A stretch of DNA of 64,000 nt. It comes from Eubacterium_U album (GTDB lineage: Bacteria; Bacillota; Clostridia; Lachnospirales; Lachnospiraceae). Positions 8,400 through 17,997 of this stretch are shown piece by piece (the stretch's first letter is position 1; each line of letters starts with the position of its first letter). The DNA lies in contig NZ_JAODBU010000002.1 of NCBI RefSeq assembly GCF_025336545.1, positions 434,001 through 498,000 on the forward strand. Reading direction: 5' to 3'. Made by a program: the position numbers and the translations under genes. The notes under the pieces were generated by a model. The model saw only the letters and a program-made list of their open reading frames with translations. It ran no database searches and was not told where the DNA came from.

Positions 8400-9428
8400 T
8401 TAAATTTCTTTTACAGAATCTCTCTCAAGCAATTCTGCTTCAAAGATTAATTGTTTCTTTTCGTTATTTCCATTTATCTGTTCCATTAATAAATCTATTG
8501 ATGATTTTACCATTTGTTCACAAGGCTGTTTCATTGTTGATAATGACGGTTGAAAATACTTTGACATTTCAATTCCATCAAACCCTAAAACAGAGTAATC
8601 ATCAGGTATTGATTTACCCTCTTCAGATATTGCCTTGTATGCTCCAAAAGCTGTTAAATCTGATATTGCATATAATGCAGTAAATTCTTCTTTTGACTTT
8701 AACAATTCTTTTGTTACTTCATATCCATTTGCTACTGTATATTCAGGAATATCATCTTTCATGTATCTGATTAAGTTATCATTTATGTCTATGCCATTAT
8801 CTTTTAATGCTCTCATATAGCCTCTTAATCTAAGTCCACCTACAGCCTGGTCAGTATTTTTTCCTGAAATCATTGCTATTTTTCTGTGCCCTTTTTTGCA
8901 CAAATAATCAACCGCCCTATAACTTTCTTTCTCATCGTCTATAGATACTGACGAGCAGTTTCTCTTTGGTGCCATCATATTTACTGCTACAGTGCATAAT
9001 ACATATGGAACACCTATTTCCTCTAATCTTGTATCCAAATAATCCATTTGACCTCCAAGAAAAATAAGTCCCTTTAATCTTTTTTCTTTTGCTAACTGAA
9101 CTGCAACACTAACATCATCCTGATCTTCACCTACTGCATGTAACAGAAATGTATATTCTAATTTTTTCAATTCTTCTTCAAATATTTTTAACATTCCCTG
9201 AAAAAACTGGTTATCAATTCCCTTTATAAGTAATGCTATTGTATTTGAGTCTGTCATTTTTAAATTTCTCGCACTATTGTTAGGAACATAATTATATTCT
9301 TTTATAACTTTTAAAATTCTCTTCCTGGTTTCCTGATTAATACCTGGGTCATCATTAATTGCTCGAGAGACAGTGCTAATTCCAACTCCACATATTTTTG
9401 CTATGTCTTTAATAGTTAAATTTGCCAT
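8400..9428 (-). CDS. LacI-family transcriptional regulator (MalR-type)
   Basis: 342 residues. Residues 3-50 form the LacI HTH and hinge helix (LTIKDIAKICGVGISTVSRA), followed by a periplasmic-binding-protein-like effector domain ending with the typical LEAELLERDSV-type motif (FEAELLERDSV). Position directly downstream of malE-F-G-Q suggests it senses maltodextrin or a related sugar and represses that operon. The two perfect or near-perfect GGAAACGTTTCC palindromes at the malE promoter are typical LacI-family operators. It has its own promoter, and an inverted repeat TACTAAA/TTTAGTA at 9453-9476 may be an autoregulatory site. Confidence 0.9.
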   Translation of the reverse strand: MANLTIKDIAKICGVGISTVSRAINDDPGINQETRKRILKVIKEYNYVPNNSARNLKMTDSNTIALLIKGIDNQFFQGMLKIFEEELKKLEYTFLLHAVGEDQDDVSVAVQLAKEKRLKGLIFLGGQMDYLDTRLEEIGVPYVLCTVAVNMMAPKRNCSSVSIDDEKESYRAVDYLCKKGHRKIAMISGKNTDQAVGGLRLRGYMRALKDNGIDINDNLIRYMKDDIPEYTVANGYEVTKELLKSKEEFTALYAISDLTAFGAYKAISEEGKSIPDDYSVLGFDGIEMSKYFQPSLSTMKQPCEQMVKSSIDLLMEQINGNNEKKQLIFEAELLERDSVKEI

Positions 9429-9475
9429 GTCTTTCCCCTTTCATTCTACATTTACTAAATTTTTCACGGTTTAGT

Positions 9476-9504
9476 ATTTTATCACAAACATTCTGTTTAT
9501 GCAA
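9476..9504 (-). promoter_or_regulatory. promoter of the LacI regulator gene
   Basis: TTGCAT (9504-9499), 17-bp spacer, TAAAAT (9481-9476). The -35 overlaps the tail of the malQ terminator. Confidence 0.6.
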
Positions 9505-9542
9505 AAAGCTACGAAAAGAATATATCCATCGTAGCTTTTATA
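9502..9542 (-). terminator. terminator of malQ
   Basis: AAAAGCTACG pairs with CGTAGCTTTT around a loop of about 16 bases on the minus strand, 8 bp after the malQ stop. Confidence 0.8.
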
Positions 9543-9549
9543 TGCTATG

Positions 9550-11040
9550 TTAATCTCTGCCATAAAGAACTGTTAATTCTTTAATTGCATTTGTTAACTT
9601 TTTAGTAATCTGAGTAGATTTCATGCGCCACATCCAATTATTTCCTAACGTAGACGGAGTATTCATTCTTGCTTTGTTATCTAAATGCAGATAATCCTGC
9701 ATAGGAATAATGCATGTATCTGCCGTTGATGCCTGTGCCAGTCTTATTATTTCATCAACAAGTTCTGCTTTGTCATCAACTCTTCTTCCTATGTATTTTT
9801 GAATCATTTCCACTTCCTCAGGTTCGATACTATCAAGCCACCCCTTTAATGTTTCATTATCATGTGTGCCTGTATAAACAACACAGTTTTTATCATAATT
9901 ATATGGCAGATAATCTTTCGGTCCTGATGAATCTCTGCTATCAAAAGCAAATTCTAAAACTTTCATATTTGGAAAACCTGAGTCTTTAACCAACTGTCTT
10001 ACTGTATCAGTTATGTATCCTAAATCTTCTGCTATTATATTTACATCACCAAGACAATATTTAATTGCATTAAATAAGTCAATCCCAGGTCCCTTTTCCC
10101 AATGTCCGTTTGTTGCATCTTCATCCTCAGCTGGAATTGAATAATACTCATCAAACCCTCTAAAATGATCAATCCTTACAACATCGTATAGTTTGACACT
10201 TCTTTCTATACGCTTTATCCACCAATCATAATTTGTTTGCTTATGATAATCCCATCTGTATAATGGATTTCCCCATAATTGTCCTGTTGCTGAAAATCCA
10301 TCAGGAGGACATCCTGCAACTGCAACCGGTTTTCCATTTTCATCCATTTGAAATAATTCAGGATGTGCCCATACATCAGCACTGTCATAAGCCACATATA
10401 TTGGAATATCTCCAATAATCTTTATGCCATTTTCGTTAGCATACTTTTTTAATTTATACCATTGCCTGTAAAACTCATATTGAATGAATTTATAAAATTC
10501 AATTTCATCCTTTAATTCATTCTGATAATATTCCATTGAATATTCCCATCTGAGTTTTATATCTTCAGCCCATTTATCAAAGCTTTGACCATTAAATCTG
10601 TCTTTTATGGCCATAAACATTGCATAATCATTTAACCAATAACAATTCTCGCTTTTAAATTTGTCAAAATCTTCTTTTTCACTTATATTGCTCTTTTTAT
10701 AAGCCTTCTTTAAAAGTTTAAATCTACCGTTATACAATTTTTCATAGTTAACTTTGTCTATTCTGTTACCAAAGTCCACCTTATCACATTCTTCCTCAGT
10801 TAACAGTCCTTCTTCAATCAATTCCTCTAAACTGATAAAATAAGGATTTCCTGCATAAGTAGAAAATGACTGATAAGGTGAATCTCCATAACTGGTTGGA
10901 CCTATAGGCAATATTTGCCAATATTTCTGATGGGCATTTTTCAAAAAATCTACAAACCTATATGCTTCTTTTGAAAAACTTCCAATACCATATTTTCCCG
11001 GCAAACTGGAAATCGGTAATAAAATTCCACTAGCCCTCAT
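9550..11040 (-). CDS. malQ: 4-alpha-glucanotransferase (amylomaltase)
   Basis: GH77 enzyme, 496 residues, that disproportionates maltooligosaccharides in the cytoplasm to make substrates for phosphorylase. It begins MRASGILLPISSLPGKYGIG and has the catalytic-core segments VVRIDHFRGFDEYYSIP (nucleophile Asp), NIIAEDLGYIT (acid/base Glu) and VYTGTHDNETLKGW (third Asp). It follows malG by 20 bp and is part of the malE-F-G-Q operon. Confidence 0.95.
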   Translation of the reverse strand: MRASGILLPISSLPGKYGIGSFSKEAYRFVDFLKNAHQKYWQILPIGPTSYGDSPYQSFSTYAGNPYFISLEELIEEGLLTEEECDKVDFGNRIDKVNYEKLYNGRFKLLKKAYKKSNISEKEDFDKFKSENCYWLNDYAMFMAIKDRFNGQSFDKWAEDIKLRWEYSMEYYQNELKDEIEFYKFIQYEFYRQWYKLKKYANENGIKIIGDIPIYVAYDSADVWAHPELFQMDENGKPVAVAGCPPDGFSATGQLWGNPLYRWDYHKQTNYDWWIKRIERSVKLYDVVRIDHFRGFDEYYSIPAEDEDATNGHWEKGPGIDLFNAIKYCLGDVNIIAEDLGYITDTVRQLVKDSGFPNMKVLEFAFDSRDSSGPKDYLPYNYDKNCVVYTGTHDNETLKGWLDSIEPEEVEMIQKYIGRRVDDKAELVDEIIRLAQASTADTCIIPMQDYLHLDNKARMNTPSTLGNNWMWRMKSTQITKKLTNAIKELTVLYGRD

Positions 11041-11060
11041 AGTTCCTCCTTAAATATCAT

Positions 11061-11987
11061 TTAACCTTTTACTGCTCCTGCAGCCACACCTTTTATAATA
11101 TGCTTCTGACATGTCAGATAGAATATAATAACAGGTATAATACTTAATATAATAAGTGCCATTATAGCTCCTAAATCAACTGAACCATAACTTCCCTGTA
11201 AGTACTGGATATGAATAGGAATTGTTCTATATTTATCTAAGTCAAGAACTAAATATGGAAGTAAGTAATCATTCCAAATCCACATTATTTCAAGAATTCC
11301 AACTGATATAAGCGTTGGCTTTAACATTGGGATAATGACAATAAAAAATGTTCTTATTGGTCCACATCCATCAATTGCTGCTGCTTCTTCAATTTCAAGC
11401 GGTAAACCTTTTATAAATCCTGTAAACATAAATACTGCCATTCCTGCTCCAAATCCCAAATATATAATTGGAATTGACCAAGGTGTGTTAAGTCCCAATG
11501 AATCTGCTGTATTTGACAATGTGAACATTACCATCTGGAATGGTACTACCATTGAAAATACAAACAAGTAATATACTATCTTACAAACCATGCTGTCAAC
11601 TCTTGCTATGTACCATGCTGCCATTGATGTACAAATCAAAATCAACGCTGTTGATAAAACTGTAATTACAAAACTATATAATACCGATTTAAAAAACGGA
11701 TAATTTCCAAATGTAAAACCTTTGATATAGTTTGCCCAACCTACTAACGCCTCACCAGTAGGCCATGCAAATGTGTCTGTTTTTACAAAGGTGTTAGCTT
11801 TGAAAGAGTTCATTAACACAATAAATATAGGACTAACATAAACTAAAGTTACAATTGTCATTATTGCAGTCAACAGTTTTCCATGTTTTAATGGAATTTC
11901 ACTTGTCTCTTTCATTTTTTTCTTTTTCGGTGTAGCTTTCACTGTAGAATCTTTAATTGTTGAATTCACTGTTTTCTCATTGTTCAT
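11061..11987 (-). CDS. malG: maltodextrin ABC transporter permease (MalG-like)
   Basis: 308 residues with six predicted membrane spans and the binding-protein-dependent transport motif EEAAAIDGCGPIRTFFIVIIPMLKP (EAA loop, about residue 215) that docks the ATPase. The start overlaps the malF stop by one base (TAATG), so the two are translationally coupled. No ATPase gene is present in the cluster, so an MsmK-type shared ATPase encoded elsewhere probably energises it. Exact sugar is inferred from neighbours malQ and glgP. Confidence 0.9.
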   Translation of the reverse strand: MNNEKTVNSTIKDSTVKATPKKKKMKETSEIPLKHGKLLTAIMTIVTLVYVSPIFIVLMNSFKANTFVKTDTFAWPTGEALVGWANYIKGFTFGNYPFFKSVLYSFVITVLSTALILICTSMAAWYIARVDSMVCKIVYYLFVFSMVVPFQMVMFTLSNTADSLGLNTPWSIPIIYLGFGAGMAVFMFTGFIKGLPLEIEEAAAIDGCGPIRTFFIVIIPMLKPTLISVGILEIMWIWNDYLLPYLVLDLDKYRTIPIHIQYLQGSYGSVDLGAIMALIILSIIPVIIFYLTCQKHIIKGVAAGAVKG

Positions 11988-12913
11988 TACTGCTGCACCT
12001 CCTTAGATCTTGTTGCCTTAAGCTGGATAATTGATATACCTGCAACTAAGATAAAGAATATAACGGCTTTCGCCTGGGCAACTCCCTTACCTGTAAGAGA
12101 CTGTCCGTAAAATGTGTTGTAAATGTTAAGTGCCAACATTTCTGTTGTCTTTATAACTGAACCATCCTTTAACTGTTCAAACGGCTGTCCGTTTGTTAAA
12201 GCTAAGTTCTGATCAAAAAGTTTAAATCCATTTGTTATTGTTAAGAATAAACAAATTGTAATTGATGGCATAATATTTGGGATTGTAACTCTTGTCAATG
12301 TCTGCCATTTTGTTGCTCCATCAATTTTTGCTGCTTCAATTAATTCTCCCGGAACTGCCTGCAAACCTGCAATATATATAATCATCATATATCCTACCTG
12401 TTGCCAGCACATAAGAATAATTAATCCCCAAAAGCCATATCTTGTTTCCATAAGAATTGAAGTATTAATTTTTCCTAAAACGCCATTAAAAATCATACTC
12501 CAAATATAACCAAGAACAATACCACCTATAAGGTTAGGCATAAAAAATGCTGTTCTGAATAAGTTTGCTCCCTTAATCCCCAATGTTAATAAATATGCTA
12601 TTAAGAAAGCTAACACATTTATTATAAATAGGGATACTATTGCATACAAAGCTGTATACCAAAATGCATGTATAAATGACGCATCATTAAATGCATCCAT
12701 ATAATTTCTAAAACCTACAAAAGAAGCATCACCTATTGTAACAAATTCACAAAATGATAAATAAATACCTCTCAAGAAAGGATATATAAATCCAATGCAA
12801 AATGCTAAAAATGTAGGTGCTAAAAATAGAAGAAAGCATCTTTGAATAGGTTTGCGAAGAAGTTTAGAATTTACAGATGTTCCACCATTATGTTTTTTCT
12901 TTTTTCCTTTCAC
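11987..12913 (-). CDS. malF: maltodextrin ABC transporter permease (MalF-like)
   Basis: 308 residues with about six membrane spans and the EAA-loop LIEAAKIDGATKWQTLTRVTIP near residue 205. It partners the downstream MalG-like permease. A Lys-rich N-terminus (MKGKKKKHNG) precedes the first span at about residue 27. A ribosome binding site (AGGAGG) is seen just upstream. A hairpin separates it from malE and may lower its expression relative to the binding protein. Confidence 0.9.
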   Translation of the reverse strand: MKGKKKKHNGGTSVNSKLLRKPIQRCFLLFLAPTFLAFCIGFIYPFLRGIYLSFCEFVTIGDASFVGFRNYMDAFNDASFIHAFWYTALYAIVSLFIINVLAFLIAYLLTLGIKGANLFRTAFFMPNLIGGIVLGYIWSMIFNGVLGKINTSILMETRYGFWGLIILMCWQQVGYMMIIYIAGLQAVPGELIEAAKIDGATKWQTLTRVTIPNIMPSITICLFLTITNGFKLFDQNLALTNGQPFEQLKDGSVIKTTEMLALNIYNTFYGQSLTGKGVAQAKAVIFFILVAGISIIQLKATRSKEVQQ

Positions 12914-12976
12914 TTCAATCTCCTCCTAATTCTTATTCAAAATAGAATTTTCAATATTTTTCTATTTTTTAATAAA

Positions 12977-12997
12977 GGGGCAGACACTGCCTGCCCC
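12977..12997 (-). terminator. attenuating hairpin between malE and malF
   Basis: GGGGCAG(GCAGTGT)CTGCCCC followed by TTTATT on the minus strand, inside the operon. Such partial terminators usually keep binding-protein mRNA in excess over permease mRNA. Confidence 0.65.
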
Positions 12998-13050
12998 ACA
13001 ATGTGTTAATAATTTAATTATGATTTTATACTTATCAATCTAAAACCTTA

Positions 13051-14340
13051 TTACTTATTAGCTGCTTTATACTGAGTAGCCCATCCCTGAACAAATGCTG
13101 TCTTAACATCATCCCATGATCCACCTGCATCATATTTGTTCATTGCTGCTACAAGGCTTGCTCTCCATTCATCTACGTTTGGTGTGTAGTTAAATGTCCA
13201 GTCTACGTTGTAATTTCCTGCTTCAAGTAAATCATTTGCATTCTTTAAGAATACGTTACCACTGTCTGCTGCTTTCTTGTAAGGAATAGCACCGAACTGT
13301 TCTGCCATAACTTTTGTTCCTTCATCAGATGTTACTAACCAGTTCATGAAATCAAGTGTTGCTTTCTGATCTTTTTCTGAAGCTTTTGCATTAACTGCCC
13401 AACAGTTTTCTGTTCCTGAGCAAAGACCAGCTTTTTCTTCTCCTTCAACTCCACAGTAAATTGGAATCATCTGCATATCATCATCTGAAATTGACTTTTT
13501 CAATTTATCATATTCCCATGTACCATTCTGGAAGAATACTGCTTCTCCATTCTTAAATTCTGCTTCAGCATCATATCCACCTGTTGCTAAAGAATTCTTG
13601 TCATATTTACTATTGTTAATATATAAATCCCATACATTTTTGTAATTATCTAAATATGTTCCTTTGATTTCTGAAGGAGCTTCTGTCCATCCTTCATCTC
13701 TTCCTTCATAGAATAAAGGCATATTTGCTAAATGTCCTGTAAATCTCCAAGATGATGAATCATCCATGCCTGATGATGTAAATGCATCAAATCCAAGTTT
13801 ATCAGCTCTCTTATGAATATCTTCTGCAACTGATTTTAATGAAGCAAAATCTTTAATATCTGTTACTTCATAACCTGCTTCCTTAAGCAACTTCTTGTTT
13901 ACGATAATTCCATAACTTTCATAACAGTAACCAATTGAGCAAACCTTTCCATCTGCATCTGTTAAGTTAAATGCATCTGTACTTAATTCTTTGTAAACAT
14001 CTGTATCTTTAAGATCGATGCAATAATCATCCCATGTCTTTACTGCTGCCTGATTTCCAACTACGAATAATGTTGGGGCTGCTGATTTTCCCATTTCAGA
14101 TGTCAATGTTGAATTGTAATTTCCTGAAGCAGCTGTAACTACTTTTACTTTAACTCCTTTTTCTTTTTCATAAGTCTTAGCTATATCCTGTAAAGCTTCA
14201 TCTGCTTCAGGTTTGAAGTTTAACCAGTAAACTGATCCTTTAGCACTTGACTTATCACTGCTTGAACTGTTTCCACATCCTGCAAATAAACCTGCTACCA
14301 TTGTTGCGCATAATGCTACACTAAATAATTTTCTACGCAT
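13051..14340 (-). CDS. malE: maltodextrin-binding lipoprotein
   Basis: 429-residue extracytoplasmic solute-binding protein. The N-terminus MRRKLFSVALCATMVAGLFA is a lipoprotein signal peptide with lipobox AGC (Cys at residue 22), so it is anchored to the outer face of the membrane. The mature part has the family-1 binding-protein fold features (NGTWEYDKL and AVNAKASEKDQKATLDFMNW segments). It is first in the operon malE-F-G-Q and has the operator-flanked promoter. Substrate specificity is inferred from context. Confidence 0.9.
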   Translation of the reverse strand: MRRKLFSVALCATMVAGLFAGCGNSSSSDKSSAKGSVYWLNFKPEADEALQDIAKTYEKEKGVKVKVVTAASGNYNSTLTSEMGKSAAPTLFVVGNQAAVKTWDDYCIDLKDTDVYKELSTDAFNLTDADGKVCSIGYCYESYGIIVNKKLLKEAGYEVTDIKDFASLKSVAEDIHKRADKLGFDAFTSSGMDDSSSWRFTGHLANMPLFYEGRDEGWTEAPSEIKGTYLDNYKNVWDLYINNSKYDKNSLATGGYDAEAEFKNGEAVFFQNGTWEYDKLKKSISDDDMQMIPIYCGVEGEEKAGLCSGTENCWAVNAKASEKDQKATLDFMNWLVTSDEGTKVMAEQFGAIPYKKAADSGNVFLKNANDLLEAGNYNVDWTFNYTPNVDEWRASLVAAMNKYDAGGSWDDVKTAFVQGWATQYKAANK

Positions 14341-14421
14341 ATTTCTTTCTCCTTTTCAAATAAAAAATAACTAAAGGTCTCCGTTGTTTCCTTCTCAAAG
14401 TTTTTTATTTAACTTCACATT

Positions 14422-14471
14422 GGAAACGTTTCCCATAGCTTGATACTAGCACTTTTTGGAAACGTTTTCAA
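14422..14471 (-). promoter_or_regulatory. malE promoter with two LacI-type operators
   Basis: On the minus strand TTGAAA (14471-14466), 17-bp spacer and TAGTAT (14448-14443). A perfect 12-bp palindrome GGAAACGTTTCC (14422-14433) lies just downstream of the -10. A near-perfect copy GGAAACGTTTTC (14458-14469) overlaps the -35 and spacer. The centres are 36 bp apart. This fits repression by the LacI-type regulator of this cluster, or by CcpA. Confidence 0.8.
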
Positions 14472-14663
14472 TGGTATTCTGACCATTTTCGGTCTTTTCA
14501 GCCTTTTAGCTAATTTTTCACGTATTTTTTGTGCATTTTTCACATCCATTGCAACGTTTTTATATCTTTTTTATACATTTACCACAGTTTTTTTTGTATT
14601 TTGCACTCTTGTTAAACACTTTCTTTTTGCCATTTTGCTGTCTATTTTTCTGACAAATACGCA

Positions 14664-14718
14664 ATAAAAAAGTACCATAAAAAAGTTTTATAGCCAACCA
14701 TTTTACGGTACTTTTATT
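14664..14718 (-). terminator. terminator of glgP
   Basis: AAAAGTACCgTAAAA pairs with TTTTAtGGTACTTTT on the minus strand, followed by TTATT. The remaining bases of the 389-bp gap (14472-14663) are AT-rich and show no gene. Confidence 0.75.
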
Positions 14719-14729
14719 TCTATATATTT

Positions 14730-16982
14730 TTATAATTTCCAAATATCTCTGTTATACTCTTCAATTGTTCTATCTGATGAAAAATATCCGGCTTTTGCAA
14801 TATTAACAAGCATCTTTTTTGCCCATTCTTTTCTATTTTCATAATCAGCATAAGCCTGTTCTCTTGTCTTTACATAAGCATCAAAGTCAGGGAATGTCAT
14901 AAACCAGTCTTTCCATATAAGTTCATGAGAAAGTCTTTCTAATCTTTCCTTGTCACCTATTGCCATTAATTCATTACCTGTTATAAAATCTACAGCTTCT
15001 TTTATTTGTGCATTATCATTATAATACTGTGCTGCGTTATAACTTCCGTTTGCATATCTTTCTACAACAGTTTCACTTAAATCGCCAAAAATATAGATGT
15101 TATCATCGCCTACAAGTTCATGTATTTCTACATTTGCACCATCTTCAGTTCCTAGTGTAACTGCTCCATTAAGCATAAACTTCATATTTCCTGTTCCACT
15201 TGCTTCTTTTGATGCAAGTGAAATCTGTTCAGAAATATCACATGCCGGAATTAATTTTTCTGCCCATGTAACATTATAATTCTCAACCATAACTACATTA
15301 AGATATGGATTAACCTCATGGTCATTGTTTATTAGTTCCTGCAAGCAAAGAATAAGGTGTATAATATCCTGTGCAATGATATATGCCGGAGCTGCTTTTG
15401 CTCCGAAAAATACTGTTATTGGAGTTGTTGGCTTTTTACCTGCTTTAATTTCCAAATACTTGTGAATCACATATAAAGCATTTAACTGTTGACGTTTATA
15501 TTCGTGAAGTCTTTTAATCTGAATATCAAATATTGAATTTTCATTAATTGAAATATTCTGTCTATCACGTAATACATTTTTCAATTCCATTTTCTTAGTG
15601 TCTTTTATTTCAAGTATTTTATTTAACACTTCTTCATTATCTTTATATTCTAAAAGTTTCTCTAATTGTGTAGCATCCTTTTTATATCCGTCTCCTATAA
15701 GTGATATGATAAGTTCTGTAAGCTGCGGATTACTATGAAGTAGCCATCTTCTAAAAGTAATTCCGTTTGTTTTATTATTAAATTTTTCAGGATATATTCT
15801 GTAAAAATTATTTAGTTCAACATTTTTGAGAATATCCGTATGAAGCGATGCTACTCCATTTACACTAGAAGAATAATGAATATCTATATGAGCCATATGA
15901 ACTCTTTCTTCTCTGTCAATAATGTAAACTGAGCTGTCATCATATTTTCTTCTTACCTTATCATCCAATACTTCAATAATTGGCATAAGCTGAGGTACTG
16001 CCTTTTTCAAATAAGAAATAGGCCACTTTTCTAAAGCCTCTGCAAGAATTGTATGATTTGTATATGCACATGACTTAGTAACTGCTTCTATTGCGTCGTC
16101 CATTTCTAATCCACGTTCTACCAACAAACGAATAAGTTCAGGAATAACCATTGTTGGATGTGTATCATTTATCTGGATTACAGCATAGTCTGATAAATCA
16201 TAAAGTTTGCACCCTTTTTCAATACACTCATCTAAAATAAGTTGCGCCGCACTTGATACCATAAAATACTGCTGATAAATTCTTAAAATTCTACCTGCAT
16301 CATCACTATCATCAGGATAAAGGAATAACGTAAGATTCTTTTCTATATCTTCTTTATTAAAATTAATTCCGTCTTCTACAATGTTTTCATCAACACTTTC
16401 AATATCAAATAAATGAAGCTTATTTGTTGTGCTGTTATATCCTGTAACATCAATATCATACATTCTTGAAGTAACAGTCATTCCTTTAAATTTAACCTTA
16501 TATGTTACATCTGTCTTATTTAACCAGCTTTTCTTAGTAAGCCATGGATCGGGTACTGTAGTCTGGGCATTATTTTTAAATATCTGCTTAAACAAGCCAA
16601 AATGATAATTTAATCCTACTCCATCCCCGTTAAGGCCTAATGTTGCTATTGAATCTAAAAAGCATGCCGCAAGTCTTCCAAGCCCACCATTTCCAAGAGA
16701 CGGCTCTTTTTCAAATTCTTCTATTTCACATAGATTTTTCCCATTATCTGCAAGTTCTTTTTTTACATCATCATAAATTCCAAGATTTATAAGATTATTT
16801 GATAACAATTTTCCTATAAGAAATTCCGCTGAAATATAATATAGTTTCTTCTTAGAATTTTTATGTTGTTTACTTTCAGCCATATTTTTGACTAAAGTAA
16901 GCAATGAATAATAAATCTCTTCGTTTGTACATTCTGAAATTGATTTATTATATTCTGTTTTAATAATTTCCGAAAGTTGCAT
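14730..16982 (-). CDS. glgP: glycogen/maltodextrin phosphorylase
   Basis: Phosphorolyses alpha-1,4-glucans to glucose 1-phosphate with pyridoxal phosphate. The 750 residues show LYYISAEFLIGKLL, the glycine-rich EPSLGNGGLGRLAACFLDS, and the PLP-lysine motif EASGTGNMKFMLNGAVTLGT near residue 600. It complements MalQ in intracellular maltodextrin breakdown. It lies upstream of malE in the same direction but is separated by its own terminator, so it is a separate unit. An AraC gene is divergent from it. Confidence 0.95.
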   Translation of the reverse strand: MQLSEIIKTEYNKSISECTNEEIYYSLLTLVKNMAESKQHKNSKKKLYYISAEFLIGKLLSNNLINLGIYDDVKKELADNGKNLCEIEEFEKEPSLGNGGLGRLAACFLDSIATLGLNGDGVGLNYHFGLFKQIFKNNAQTTVPDPWLTKKSWLNKTDVTYKVKFKGMTVTSRMYDIDVTGYNSTTNKLHLFDIESVDENIVEDGINFNKEDIEKNLTLFLYPDDSDDAGRILRIYQQYFMVSSAAQLILDECIEKGCKLYDLSDYAVIQINDTHPTMVIPELIRLLVERGLEMDDAIEAVTKSCAYTNHTILAEALEKWPISYLKKAVPQLMPIIEVLDDKVRRKYDDSSVYIIDREERVHMAHIDIHYSSSVNGVASLHTDILKNVELNNFYRIYPEKFNNKTNGITFRRWLLHSNPQLTELIISLIGDGYKKDATQLEKLLEYKDNEEVLNKILEIKDTKKMELKNVLRDRQNISINENSIFDIQIKRLHEYKRQQLNALYVIHKYLEIKAGKKPTTPITVFFGAKAAPAYIIAQDIIHLILCLQELINNDHEVNPYLNVVMVENYNVTWAEKLIPACDISEQISLASKEASGTGNMKFMLNGAVTLGTEDGANVEIHELVGDDNIYIFGDLSETVVERYANGSYNAAQYYNDNAQIKEAVDFITGNELMAIGDKERLERLSHELIWKDWFMTFPDFDAYVKTREQAYADYENRKEWAKKMLVNIAKAGYFSSDRTIEEYNRDIWKL

Positions 16983-17113
16983 TTTTGTACCTCCTAAAAT
17001 ATTATGGTTTTATTTTTGTGTTTATATTATAATATTGTCATCTTATAATTTATTGCATTATTCTTTCGATTATTTGCACAATACTATCCTTTTTTTATTT
17101 TGGAGGTTATTTT

Positions 17114-17992
17114 ATGAATAAAGATCAATACAAGATTTATCACGAAACTAAAACTCATACACCTGATGATTTTCCTTATAATACTTATTTGTGTTCTATT
17201 CCTTTAGATTTCAATTCTGTTAATTTGCATTGGCATAATGAAGTTGAAATTATAGTAATAAAGAAAGGTTGCGGAATAGTTAATGTTAATTTAGTATCAT
17301 ACTCAGTTGAAGCCGGAAATATAATTTTTGTATTTCCAGGTCAATTGCATTCAATAAGTCAGAATGAAGATAATATTATGGAATATGAAAATATATTATT
17401 TAAATCAGGTCTTCTTAAATCTTCAGGATATGATTTATGTAATGATAAATTTGTTAGTTCTTTGCTTTCGGGAAATTTAAATATCTATCCTGTTATTAAT
17501 GACTGTTTTGAATACTATAATCCTGTTGTTTCCCAAATCAATGAAATTGACAGATTATGTGATTTTCGTCCATATGCATATCAGTTATCAGTCAAATCCC
17601 ATCTGTTTCAAATATTTTATATCTTAATTTCAAGTTGTGGCTTAAACGAAGTTAAACCTATCAGTAAAAAGTCCCTTGATAAGGTAAAGTCTATTCTGAC
17701 TTATATTGCAGATAATTTTCAAAGTAATATTACTATAGAGGAAATTGCAGGTCATTGCTTTTACAGTAAATCCTATTTCATGAAATTTTTTAAGGAAACT
17801 ATGGGTATGAGTTTTATACAATATCTTAATGATTATCGTTTAGAAGTTGCAGCTAAATTATTAACCACAACTTCTGATGATATTATTGATATCTCTGTTA
17901 ATACCGGATTTGAGAATTTATCTTATTTTAACAGATGCTTTAAGAAAAAATACGGCACTACTCCGGGAAGATATCGAAATATCAATTCTTAA
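17114..17992 (+). CDS. AraC-family regulator, cupin sensor
   Basis: 292 residues: an N-terminal AraC-binding cupin domain (about 15-110, with NLHWHNEVEIIVIKKG) and a C-terminal pair of HTHs (about 190-290, KSYFMKFFKETMGMSFIQYL and NLSYFNRCFKKKYGTTPGRY). TTTTGGAGG precedes the ATG by eight bases. It is divergent from glgP, so it may control it. It is convergent, with a 5-bp gap, with the second AraC gene, to which it is similar. Confidence 0.88.
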   Translation: MNKDQYKIYHETKTHTPDDFPYNTYLCSIPLDFNSVNLHWHNEVEIIVIKKGCGIVNVNLVSYSVEAGNIIFVFPGQLHSISQNEDNIMEYENILFKSGLLKSSGYDLCNDKFVSSLLSGNLNIYPVINDCFEYYNPVVSQINEIDRLCDFRPYAYQLSVKSHLFQIFYILISSCGLNEVKPISKKSLDKVKSILTYIADNFQSNITIEEIAGHCFYSKSYFMKFFKETMGMSFIQYLNDYRLEVAAKLLTTTSDDIIDISVNTGFENLSYFNRCFKKKYGTTPGRYRNINS

Positions 17993-17997
17993 ATACT

